Below, one piece after another: positions 14,939-21,598 of a DNA stretch of 21,622 nt (its first letter is position 1; each line of letters opens with the position of its first letter). Origin of the DNA: Pseudomonadota bacterium (GTDB lineage: Bacteria > BMS3Abin14); NCBI GenBank assembly GCA_016937135.1, contig JAFGWO010000185.1, positions 1 to 21,622 on the forward strand, written 5' to 3'. A program made the position numbers and the translations under genes. The notes beneath the pieces were generated by a model. The model had not been told where the DNA came from. It saw only the letters and a list, made by a program, of their open reading frames with translations, and made no database searches.

Positions 14939-16021
14939 ATGGCGGATTACACACCAGAAGAGATCCTGATCAGAAAATCCAGAAAGGAGAGCCTCGCCGG
15001 GGCCAATCTTGTGAGGCTTTCCCTGAAAGGGAAGGATCTGTCCGGGATGGACCTTGCCGGTGCGAACCTTCAATATGCCGATCTTTCCGGGGCAGACCTT
15101 AAAGGTTCTGACCTTTCCGATGCCGATCTTTCCTATGCCACCCTGGTGGGCGCCGATCTTTCCTTTGCCCGCATGAGACAATCCCGCATGATCGGTACGG
15201 ACCTTTCCAGGGCATTTCTGAAGGAAGGGGACCTCACGGACTGCACACTGGATGACTCCAGGATGGCGGGCTGTGATTTAAGCGGATGCCGTCTGGAAAG
15301 ATGCTCCCTGAGAAGGTCCAGAGGGGAAAAAATCACGGCAATCGGCTGTATTTTCGATGGGGCCGACATGGAGGAGTCGCGGTTTGAGGTGGCCGGTTTT
15401 CGAGGATCTTCCCTGATAAAAGCCAATCTTTCGAAATGCGTCCTTACCGGCTCGGATTTTTCCGGCTGCGACTTCAAGGAGGCGACCCTTTCCAGAACGG
15501 ACCTGGAGGGGGCCTCACTCTTTCTGGCCGGATTCATGGAGGCGGTCCTCATAAAAGCCGTTTTGCGATCCGCGGAAGGTGAGGGGGTCGATTTTTCCCT
15601 TTCCAACCTCATGGGAGCGGATCTTACCGAAGCCGCCTTTCCGAAGTCCTTTTTCCGGGGGGCGGATTTATCCCAATCCAACCTGGAATCCGCCACCTTC
15701 GCCCAAAGCGACATGACCCATGTCAAAATCACCTATGCTTCCGTCCAATCCGCCAATTTTTCCAGGTGTTCCCTCGCCGGGGCCAACCTGAGCGATACGA
15801 AGGCCCGGAAATGCGATTTTTCCGGTTCCGACCTTTCCCACTCGAAACTGATCGGGTGCAACCTCATAGGAGCCAGCCTTTCCGGGGCCAACCTGTTCGA
15901 AGCCGACCTCACCAGGGCGATTTTCGGGGGCACCGACCTGTCCAGGGCAAACTTGAGCGGGGCAATCCTGGTGGGAACCGACCTGGCTGACGCAAACCTG
16001 GAAGGAACCATTCGAAACTGA
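14939..16021 (+). CDS. Pentapeptide-repeat protein
   Basis: A 360-residue protein consisting almost entirely (about residues 18-358) of A(D/N)LxX pentapeptides, such as DLAGANLQYADLSGADLKGSDLSDADL. This predicts a long right-handed quadrilateral beta-helix with few breaks; the least regular part is about residues 118-130. There is no signal peptide and no second domain. Roles of such proteins range from gyrase protection by DNA mimicry (Qnr/MfpA) to structural scaffolds. This protein lacks features that would mark it as a Qnr, so function is left open. It starts 21 nt after the kinase stop and shares its transcript. A terminator-like hairpin follows it. Kinase-pentapeptide association is also known as gene fusions in cyanobacteria, so a partner or substrate relation to the kinase is plausible. 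Confidence 0.9.
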   Translation: MADYTPEEILIRKSRKESLAGANLVRLSLKGKDLSGMDLAGANLQYADLSGADLKGSDLSDADLSYATLVGADLSFARMRQSRMIGTDLSRAFLKEGDLTDCTLDDSRMAGCDLSGCRLERCSLRRSRGEKITAIGCIFDGADMEESRFEVAGFRGSSLIKANLSKCVLTGSDFSGCDFKEATLSRTDLEGASLFLAGFMEAVLIKAVLRSAEGEGVDFSLSNLMGADLTEAAFPKSFFRGADLSQSNLESATFAQSDMTHVKITYASVQSANFSRCSLAGANLSDTKARKCDFSGSDLSHSKLIGCNLIGASLSGANLFEADLTRAIFGGTDLSRANLSGAILVGTDLADANLEGTIRN

Positions 16022-16023
16022 AT

Positions 16024-16042
16024 AAACCCCCCGGAGTTTTTT
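16024..16042 (+). terminator. Intrinsic terminator after the pentapeptide gene
   Basis: AAACCC (16024-16029) can pair with GG-A-GTTT (16033-16039), giving six pairs with one bulged A and a short C loop. A run of six T (16037-16042) overlaps and follows the right arm. The position right after the stop codon fits the end of the kinase/pentapeptide transcript. Confidence 0.45.
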
Positions 16043-16064
16043 CTCGCCGACCGGCCCATTGCCC

Positions 16065-16093
16065 TTGTCAACCACCCTGACGTGGGATAGCAT
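16065..16093 (+). promoter_or_regulatory. Possible promoter and structured leader for the FHA gene
   Basis: TTGTCA (16065-16070) and TAGCAT (16088-16093) are separated by 17 nt. They match the consensus at five and four of six bases. Transcription from here would give a leader of about 175 nt before ATG 16275. That 253-bp gap has no gene; it does contain hairpins, notably GACAGG/CCTGTC (16129-16148) and CCGCGA/TCGCGG (16232-16247). Confidence 0.3.
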
Positions 16094-16274
16094 TGTCCAT
16101 GCCTGCCTTTGGGGGTCCATATTCCGATGACAGGAAGCTGGACCTGTCCCGGGCTTTTTACCAAAAAAGGCGGGGAAAATGCTCGCCTAATCGTGTTAAC
16201 CGTACAGGTCAGACGGCCGCGGCAGAAAAAGACCGCGACGCTTCGCGGACCCGTGAGAGCCATAGAGGAAGAAG

Positions 16275-17480
16275 ATGAAAGACAGCAGGAGTTTTTTGAT
16301 GGATGATCCTGAACCCTCCTTTCCATTTCCGTTTCATTCCCTTGCCATGAACGATATAGCCACCAATCCCCTTATTTTCGATCAGATCCTTACAGGGGAG
16401 GGGGAAATAAAGGATTTTGAATTCGGGTATTGCCTCGCCAACGATCTGGAATCGGGACAAAAACGGTATCTGCTTTTTTTCCAGCGAAAACCTTACGCGG
16501 CGGGCATTCTGGGTCCGAGCGGGGAAACAGGCTCCACTACCCTGAGGGATTTCTTCGTCAACCTGGCCAGACGACCCAGAATGCGTCTGACCTTTCTTCT
16601 GACGGACGCGGTTCTGATCAAGTCCATCCTCGTTCTTCAGGAGAGTTCTCCCTCTATCCAGGGGGCGGCTGAATTTCTCAGGATCGAAAACCAGATCGTG
16701 GCGCTGATGGAGGGAAGAAAGGACGCCCTTGTGGCGCTCATCCAGGATGGGCGCTACAGCTTTGCCTTCGTCAAAGGGGGGAAGGTGGTGCGCGCCTATT
16801 TTAACGACCAGGTCCTCGACGCAGCAAGAGGCATGGATTGGCTCGATCTCATCAAAAGGATCGGGGAACATCGATCAAAAGGCCAGGAAATGACGATCCG
16901 GATCTATGAGAACATGAGGACCGCCCCTGCTCCGGACTACATCGAGGACAAGGAGCGCTTCCCTGACGGAGTCTTCAAATACTACACGAGACCCCTTCCG
17001 GAACTCATCCTCAGAGACCGTTTCAGGACCTTGAAGCGGGTGGACCTTACGCGGTTCCCCTTCATCATCGGGCGAAGCGCCCAGTCCGATCTTGTTCTTG
17101 CCGAATCCGGTGTTTCCAGAAGACACGCCGCCATCGAGGAGAAGGACGGGAAATTCCTCGTCCGCGATCTGGAAAGCACCAACGGTCTTTTCGTCAACGA
17201 ACATTTTACCCGGGAATTCGCCCTTCAGGATGGCGACAAGATCACCATCGGGGATTTCAACCTTCATGTGGTTTTGCCGCGATCACCCGCCGAAGATGTC
17301 AATCTCGTGCCTGCGGACAGCCAGGATGCCACCCTGGCCATGGACCGGGAATTGAGGGTCCAGATTACCTGCCCCAAGTGCGGCGCCTCGGGCAGCGTAC
17401 CGGCCAAAAAGCTCTATCTGAAAAACCGGGTCCGGATTCGTTGTCCCGGGTGCGGATTTCTCTTTGAACCTGAAAAATGA
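16275..17480 (+). CDS. FHA-domain protein with C-terminal zinc ribbon
   Basis: A 401-residue protein. Residues about 255-335 are an FHA domain, a phosphothreonine-peptide reader: FIIGRSAQSDLVL, GVSRRHAAIE (Ser281, Arg282 and His284 of the SxRH motif), VRDLESTNGLFVN. Residues 366-393 form a four-cysteine ribbon, CPKCG and CPGCG separated by about 20 residues, like the MJ0042/zinc-ribbon_5 motif; it is C-terminal here but usually N-terminal. The first 240 residues match no domain I can name. They include a segment ALVALIQDGRYSFAFVKGGKVVRAYF reminiscent of PATAN-type strands. A DATLAMD segment (351-357) between FHA and ribbon could be a phosphothreonine site. The start is ATG 16275, with AGAGG (16264-16268) 6 nt upstream. 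Proximity to the kinase suggests it reads kinase products. Confidence 0.88.
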   Translation: MKDSRSFLMDDPEPSFPFPFHSLAMNDIATNPLIFDQILTGEGEIKDFEFGYCLANDLESGQKRYLLFFQRKPYAAGILGPSGETGSTTLRDFFVNLARRPRMRLTFLLTDAVLIKSILVLQESSPSIQGAAEFLRIENQIVALMEGRKDALVALIQDGRYSFAFVKGGKVVRAYFNDQVLDAARGMDWLDLIKRIGEHRSKGQEMTIRIYENMRTAPAPDYIEDKERFPDGVFKYYTRPLPELILRDRFRTLKRVDLTRFPFIIGRSAQSDLVLAESGVSRRHAAIEEKDGKFLVRDLESTNGLFVNEHFTREFALQDGDKITIGDFNLHVVLPRSPAEDVNLVPADSQDATLAMDRELRVQITCPKCGASGSVPAKKLYLKNRVRIRCPGCGFLFEPEK

Positions 17481-18532
17481 ACAGGGCTGATGGACAATCC
17501 CCGTCGAGGGAGGCAATCCTTTACGAAAAAAAACCGGGCGGCGACGTCATCTGCCGTCTTTGTCCACACCTGTGCCGTATTCCCGAAGGAAAACGCGGTC
17601 TTTGCGGTGTCCGGGAAAACCGTGCCGGAACTTTGTACACCCTTGTCTACGGCAGGCTGATTGCCCGGCACGTGGACCCCATCGAGAAAAAACCCCTCTA
17701 CCATTTTCTTCCAGGGACCTTGAGCTATTCCGTTGCCACGGCCGGGTGCAATCTTTCCTGTCGTTATTGTCAGAATTACCAGATAAGCATGGAAGCCCGA
17801 TCCCTCACTCCCATTCCCGGGCAGATGGCCACCCCCGAGGAAGTGGTCGGATCGGCCCAGGCAGCAGGGTGCCTTTCCATCGCCTACACCTATACGGAAC
17901 CGACGATCTTTATGGAATTCGCCCTGGATTGCGCCTCCAGGGGAAAAGAAGCGGGTCTGGCCAATATTTTCGTGACCAACGGGTTTATGACCCCGGAAGC
18001 GGCCGCAATGGCCTCTGAAGCCATCGACGCCGCCAACATCGACATTAAAGCGGCAACGGAAGAAGGTTACCGCGCCGTCTGCGGAGGGCGTCTGCAGCCC
18101 GTCCTGGACACCGTCAGACGGTTTTACGAAAAAGGGGTCTGGATAGAGATAACCACCCTGATCATCCCGGGCTTTAACGATGACAGGGAATCCCTTGAAT
18201 CCATCGCATCCTTCATCGCGTCCCTGGACCCGGCCATTCCCTGGCACCTGTCCCGTTTCTTTCCCGCCTTCAAAATGCCCGACAGACCGCCCACCCCCGT
18301 TAAAACCCTGGAACTGGCTGAAAAGGTGGGAAAAGATGCCGGATTGAAATATGTCTATCTGGGCAATGTTTCCCGGAAAGAGGATAACACCCGCTGTCCC
18401 CGATGCGGGGAACTGCTCCTTGAGAGGTCGGGGTTTTTCCTTCTGGCCAATCGGATCACCGATGAGGGAAAATGTCCGGGATGCGGTGCCAAATTTGACG
18501 GAATGGTTAGAAAAAATAAAATAAAAACATGA
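17477..18532 (+). CDS. amrS: AmmeMemoRadiSam system radical SAM enzyme AmrS
   Basis: A 351-residue radical-SAM protein of the AmmeMemoRadiSam type, related to pyruvate-formate-lyase-activating enzymes. N-terminal C26, C29, C33 and C43 (CRLCPHLCRIPEGKRGLCGVREN) are the family's extra cysteines. The 4Fe-4S/SAM motif is C91-x3-C95-x2-C98 (AGCNLSCRYCQNYQ). The body carries HVDPIEKKPLYHFLPG, TYTEPTIFMEF, NGFMTPEA and HLSRFFPAFKM, all typical. A C-terminal four-Cys ribbon (CPRCG, CPGCG) ends the protein. AmrS usually occurs near AmrA (AMMECR1) and AmrB (Memo) homologues; none is in the window, and the reaction is unproven. The ATG overlaps the FHA stop by 4 bp (17477-17480), so the two are co-translated, an unusual pairing. 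Confidence 0.93.
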   Translation: MNRADGQSPSREAILYEKKPGGDVICRLCPHLCRIPEGKRGLCGVRENRAGTLYTLVYGRLIARHVDPIEKKPLYHFLPGTLSYSVATAGCNLSCRYCQNYQISMEARSLTPIPGQMATPEEVVGSAQAAGCLSIAYTYTEPTIFMEFALDCASRGKEAGLANIFVTNGFMTPEAAAMASEAIDAANIDIKAATEEGYRAVCGGRLQPVLDTVRRFYEKGVWIEITTLIIPGFNDDRESLESIASFIASLDPAIPWHLSRFFPAFKMPDRPPTPVKTLELAEKVGKDAGLKYVYLGNVSRKEDNTRCPRCGELLLERSGFFLLANRITDEGKCPGCGAKFDGMVRKNKIKT

Positions 18533-18576
18533 GGTTCCACGTAATTCTTAATGCTGTTTTCCGGGATTTTTAGTCT

Positions 18577-19458
18577 TTGGGAATCCAAACCCTTCAAAGG
18601 ATATGCGGGGGCAGGGGACTGGTGATCGGCCGGATCAATCCCCTGGACGATCTGCTTCTTCCTCCTTCGGGGTCGCCGGAGGACCTGCTCCTTTTTAAAA
18701 ATCTCCTGGATCACTATGCGGCGCGCCTTATCCTGAAAGAAATCCTCAAATCGGAATCCCTGGCTCAATGGAATAAAAGCAGGAAATCCGTGGAACGTTT
18801 TTGTGAACCGCAGGCCCTGGACAGTTTTCTGGAGGCTTTCGCCGGACTCGGGGTCATCCTTCAGGGAGGAAAAAGCCAGCATCCTTCTCCCTGGACGCCG
18901 GTTAAAAGTTTCGGACCGACTTACGAGTGGTATGTCTCCCGGGTTTTTTCCGACGACCTGGGGTGTCCCTCGGGCTGGGGGGTTCGCTTTGCCGGGATGC
19001 CGGCGGGAGGGGACCACGATGTCATCGCGTCCATCTCAGGGCAGTTCCTTTACCTCGAGGCCAAAACCGCCCCTCCCAAACACATTGAAAAGCCCGAAAC
19101 CTCCGCGTTCATAAGGAGGCTGTATGACATGACCCCGGATATCGCAATTTTTCATAACGATACCCATCTGAGGATGAAGGACAAGATCATACCGATGCTG
19201 GAAGAGGCAATAGGCCAGTTACGAGTCCAGCGTTGGAAGTCCAGAGGCAAAGACCTCCCTTTAAAGGTCCACCCTGCGGATTTAAACGGAGGGAATCACC
19301 GTTTTCAGCGTCTGGAAAGGGAGATCTTTCACCTGGATTCCTGTGTCTATGTGGTAAACAGCAAACCGGACCTTAAAAGGAACCTTCTGGTGATATTAAG
19401 ACATCATTTCCACGAAGGGAGTGCCGTGGTAAAAGCCCTTGAAGGGAAAGGGGAATAG
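18577..19458 (+). CDS. Unrecognised protein with a PD-(D/E)XK nuclease-like core
   Basis: I do not recognise this 293-residue protein as a named family. Its C-terminal half has the order of a PD-(D/E)XK nuclease fold: a helix with Glu117 (YEWYVSRVF), a strand ending in GGDHDVIA (Asp146/Asp148), then the strand FLYLEAKTAP with Glu161-x-Lys163, and later PDIAIFHNDTHLRMK and CVYVVNSKPDL. D-(14)-ExK spacing fits the metal-binding site of restriction-enzyme-like or CARF-linked nucleases. The first ~100 residues are helical and carry no clear motif. There is no signal peptide or membrane segment. The start is TTG 18577 by default; upstream signals are poor, and GTG 18622 is a tight alternative. It lies 44 nt after amrS and 72 nt before the deaminase gene. 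No methylase or Cas genes are adjacent. Confidence 0.65.
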   Translation: MGIQTLQRICGGRGLVIGRINPLDDLLLPPSGSPEDLLLFKNLLDHYAARLILKEILKSESLAQWNKSRKSVERFCEPQALDSFLEAFAGLGVILQGGKSQHPSPWTPVKSFGPTYEWYVSRVFSDDLGCPSGWGVRFAGMPAGGDHDVIASISGQFLYLEAKTAPPKHIEKPETSAFIRRLYDMTPDIAIFHNDTHLRMKDKIIPMLEEAIGQLRVQRWKSRGKDLPLKVHPADLNGGNHRFQRLEREIFHLDSCVYVVNSKPDLKRNLLVILRHHFHEGSAVVKALEGKGE

Positions 19459-19477
19459 GATTTTCCTTCCGCGGCAT

Positions 19478-19503
19478 AGGGGCAGCGCCAACGAAACGCC
19501 CCT
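19478..19503 (+). other. Small inverted repeat ahead of the adenine deaminase gene
   Basis: AGGGGC (19478-19483) and GCCCCT (19498-19503) form a 6-bp stem with a 14-nt loop, in the 72-bp gap before ade. No T run follows. It does not match the purine riboswitch core. Weak terminator or mRNA structure are both possible. Confidence 0.25.
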
Positions 19504-19530
19504 TCCCTGATTTCTGAATGAGGAGAGCAG

Positions 19531-21285
19531 ATGGAGCCTGAAGTCTTGAAGCTGCCGCACTTGACGGAACTGATTCTAGCCGCCCGCGGGGATTCCCCGT
19601 GTGATCTGGTCCTGAAAAACTGCAGGATTATCAATACGTTCACTCTCGAGATCCTCAATGGCGAGGTCGGGATCAAAAACGGGTTCATCGCCGGGGCAGG
19701 GGAGGTGGAATACGACGGGATCGATATCGTTGACCTTGACGGGGCCTATCTCGCACCGGGCTTCATCGAATCCCATTTCCACGTGGAGAGTTCCCTTCGC
19801 CGGCCCTCGGAGCTGGCCAGGCTTGTGGTGCCCAGGGGGACGACCTGCATCGTCGCGGATCCCCACGAGATAGCCAACGTCGCCGGCGTTCCCGGGATTG
19901 AGTATTTTTTAAAAGACAGCGAGGGAATCCCGCTGGATCTTTTCCTGATGGCCCCTTCATGCGTCCCTGCGACGGAGTTCGAGACGTCGGGGGCGCGGCT
20001 GGACGCCGGGGATATCGAGAGGCTCTACAGATACCCGCGGGTGATCGGTTTAGGCGAGGTGATGAATTTTCCGGGTGTCATCAACGGGGCCCCGGACATG
20101 ATGGAAAAGATCCTGGCAAGCCGGGGCAGGCCCATTGACGGCCACGCGCCCATGCTCTCGGGAAAGGAGCTTTGCGCCTACATCGCTGCCGGACCCCGGA
20201 GCGACCACGAATGCTCGGACGAGAGGGAAGCCCTGGAAAAAGTGCGTCTTGGTATGCACATCATGATCCGTGAGGGCGCCGAACCAGGCAACCTGGGGAA
20301 ACTGGCGGCCATCGTCAATGAGAAAAACCTCGACCGTTTCATGCTTTGCACCGATGACAAGCCACCCTATAAACTCTTTGAGGAAGGCCACGTAGACTAC
20401 CTCCTCAGGCAGGCGGTCCTTTCCGGCCTGGATCCCGTCATGGCCATCCGAATGGTGACGTTAAACCCCGCGCGGTATTTCGGGTTTGCCCGACGGGGGG
20501 CCGTGGCCCCCGGCTATATGGCCGACCTCGTCGTAACAGAGGACCTGGAATCCTTCAGGGCCGCCCGGGTATACAAATCCGGCCGCCTGGCAGCAGAAAA
20601 CGGCTCATCGATGTTAAAAAGCCCATCTGCCCCCCCGGATCCGGCAATCCTTAACACCATAAAGATCCAATCCCTTGAACAGGAAGACCTGACGCTGAGA
20701 TTCGGATCGGCCAAACCCGCCGCACGGGTCATGGAGCTTGTCAGGGGGACCATCCTAACCAGGCACCGGGTGGAAAAGGTCCCCGTGGACGATGCCGGAT
20801 CCTTCGTATTTGACCCGGAAACGGACCTTGCCCCTGTTTTCGTCCTGGAAAGGCATAGGGGGACCGGCAATGTCGGCAAGGGTCTCGTCCGGGGATTCGG
20901 CCTCAAACGGGGCGCCTTGGCCTCGAGCCTTGCCCACGATTCCCATAACATCATCTGCGTCGCCGCCGACAGCCAAAGCGCTTACACTGCAGTCAGGACC
21001 CTCGTGGACCACGGGGGCGGGTTCTGCGCGGCCGTGGGGGATCGCTGCACCGGGCTGGTGGACCTGGGAATTGCCGGCCTTATCCATGAGGGGACCTACG
21101 AGAGCATCCTTGAAGCTTTTAAAGACCTGGAGAAGGGAATCACGGAGACAGGATGCGCCCTGCCGCACCCGTTTTTTTACCTGAGCTTTCTATCCCTGCC
21201 GGTCATCCCCGAGCTGAAGATCACGGACAGGGGCCTCTTCGACGTCGCCGCGTTCTCGCAAGTAAACCTTGAGGTAAAAACGTAG
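19531..21285 (+). CDS. ade: Adenine deaminase
   Basis: This 584-residue metal-dependent amidohydrolase converts adenine to hypoxanthine plus ammonia, in purine salvage. Typical Ade features are all present: the strand-1 metal ligands in PGFIESHFHVESS (H82, H84), the ADPHEIANVAG segment, GLGEVMNFPGV with the bridging Glu, DGHAPMLSG, SDHEC, the MLCTDDKPP Asp pair, and the C-terminal domain ending with FDVAAFSQVNLEV. Length is normal for the family (540-600). AGGAG (19521-19525) precedes ATG 19531 by 5 nt. The gene ends in front of the dif-like region, with no recognisable terminator. No purine riboswitch or other purine gene is nearby. Confidence 0.95.
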   Translation: MEPEVLKLPHLTELILAARGDSPCDLVLKNCRIINTFTLEILNGEVGIKNGFIAGAGEVEYDGIDIVDLDGAYLAPGFIESHFHVESSLRRPSELARLVVPRGTTCIVADPHEIANVAGVPGIEYFLKDSEGIPLDLFLMAPSCVPATEFETSGARLDAGDIERLYRYPRVIGLGEVMNFPGVINGAPDMMEKILASRGRPIDGHAPMLSGKELCAYIAAGPRSDHECSDEREALEKVRLGMHIMIREGAEPGNLGKLAAIVNEKNLDRFMLCTDDKPPYKLFEEGHVDYLLRQAVLSGLDPVMAIRMVTLNPARYFGFARRGAVAPGYMADLVVTEDLESFRAARVYKSGRLAAENGSSMLKSPSAPPDPAILNTIKIQSLEQEDLTLRFGSAKPAARVMELVRGTILTRHRVEKVPVDDAGSFVFDPETDLAPVFVLERHRGTGNVGKGLVRGFGLKRGALASSLAHDSHNIICVAADSQSAYTAVRTLVDHGGGFCAAVGDRCTGLVDLGIAGLIHEGTYESILEAFKDLEKGITETGCALPHPFFYLSFLSLPVIPELKITDRGLFDVAAFSQVNLEVKT

Positions 21286-21373
21286 ATTAATTTTCGCTTT
21301 CCGATGCCGGATTCTGAGGGGGAAGGGGGGCGCGGAGGGAAGGTCAGGGACAGAGGATCTTGCCATGGTCTTG

Positions 21374-21401
21374 ACTTTACATAATATACCTTATGCGTAA
21401 T
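21374..21401. other. dif-like XerC/XerD recombination site
   Basis: A 28-bp sequence has the 11-6-11 structure of a dif site. Read on the minus strand, the XerC-type arm is ATTACGCATAA, the centre is GGTATA and the XerD-type arm is TTATGTAAAGT. The E. coli dif has CGCATAA at the end of its XerC arm and TTATGTTAAAT as XerD arm. The B. subtilis XerD arm is TTATGTAAACT, one base different from this one. XerCD recombines such sites to resolve chromosome dimers at the terminus, and many phages and integrative elements use them too. The call rests on recalled site sequences; no search was run. Confidence 0.7.
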
Positions 21402-21450
21402 TATGGGTTGCCTGTTCCAGGGGCATTCTCCCATAATCACGCATAAGGTA
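21387..21450. repeat. 21-bp near-perfect inverted repeat overlapping the dif-like site
   Basis: The left arm (21387-21407) and right arm (21430-21450) are complementary at 20 of 21 positions; the one mismatch faces A21399 with C21438. The 22-nt loop can form a smaller stem of its own (TGCC/GGCA). The left arm includes four bases of the dif centre and the whole XerC-type arm, so the right arm recreates that arm in inverted orientation. Confidence 0.9.
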
Positions 21451-21470
21451 ATCCCCACTCCCGGGGTCAT
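21397..21470 (+). repeat. 74-bp direct repeat, copy 1
   Basis: This copy begins inside the dif-like site and ends at GGGGTCAT. It contains ATTATGGG and CCCATAAT as inverted arms, then a XerC-type half-site ATCACGCATAA (21436-21446) with centre GGTAAT and no XerD arm, and ends in a CCCC/GGGG stem. It is identical to copy 2 over 74 bases. Confidence 0.93.
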
Positions 21471-21524
21471 AAGGCTTCAGAAGGCCCCAAGGCCCATTGG
21501 CAGGCTGTCGCCAGAACGGCTTCA

Positions 21525-21598
21525 GTAATTATGGGTTGCCTGTTCCAGGGGCATTCTCCCATAATCACGCATAAGGTAATCCCCACTCCCGGGGTCAT
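21525..21598 (+). repeat. 74-bp direct repeat, copy 2
   Basis: Identical to copy 1 and displaced by 128 bp. It lacks the outer left arm of the large inverted repeat, because the sequence in front is unrelated; only the inner 8-bp ATTATGGG/CCCATAAT arms remain. GGCTTCAG occurs at both ends of the 54-bp spacer (21473-21480 and 21518-21525). The rest of the 21286-21622 gap contains no gene; the array may go on beyond the window. Confidence 0.93.

Noticed and set aside
14939..16021. Quinolone-resistance (Qnr) assignment for the pentapeptide protein
   Set aside because: Length of 360 and absence of Qnr-type loops do not support it; generic pentapeptide proteins are far more common.
15133..16326. 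Long minus-strand open frames (about 200 residues each) across the pentapeptide gene
   Set aside because: They are mirror frames of the repetitive A(D/N)LxX coding sequence, biased in composition and without family motifs or ribosome-binding sites.
19459..19530. Purine riboswitch before adenine deaminase
   Set aside because: The gap is only 72 bp and lacks the conserved three-way-junction bases; it has only a short 6-bp stem.
21371..21399. Promoter with TTGACT as -35
   Set aside because: No -10 box is at proper spacing; TAATAT lies only 6 nt away. The bases are better explained by the dif-like site.
21177..21470. Minus-strand open frame of 97 codons running from the repeats into the end of ade
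   Set aside because: It starts inside the 74-bp repeat and overlaps ade; the sequence is low-complexity and has no domain. The repeats explain it better.
21387..21598. Integron attC sites or a CRISPR array
   Set aside because: No GTTRRRY/RYYYAAC core boxes of attC are visible, and the 74-nt repeats with a large inner hairpin are too long and too few for CRISPR.
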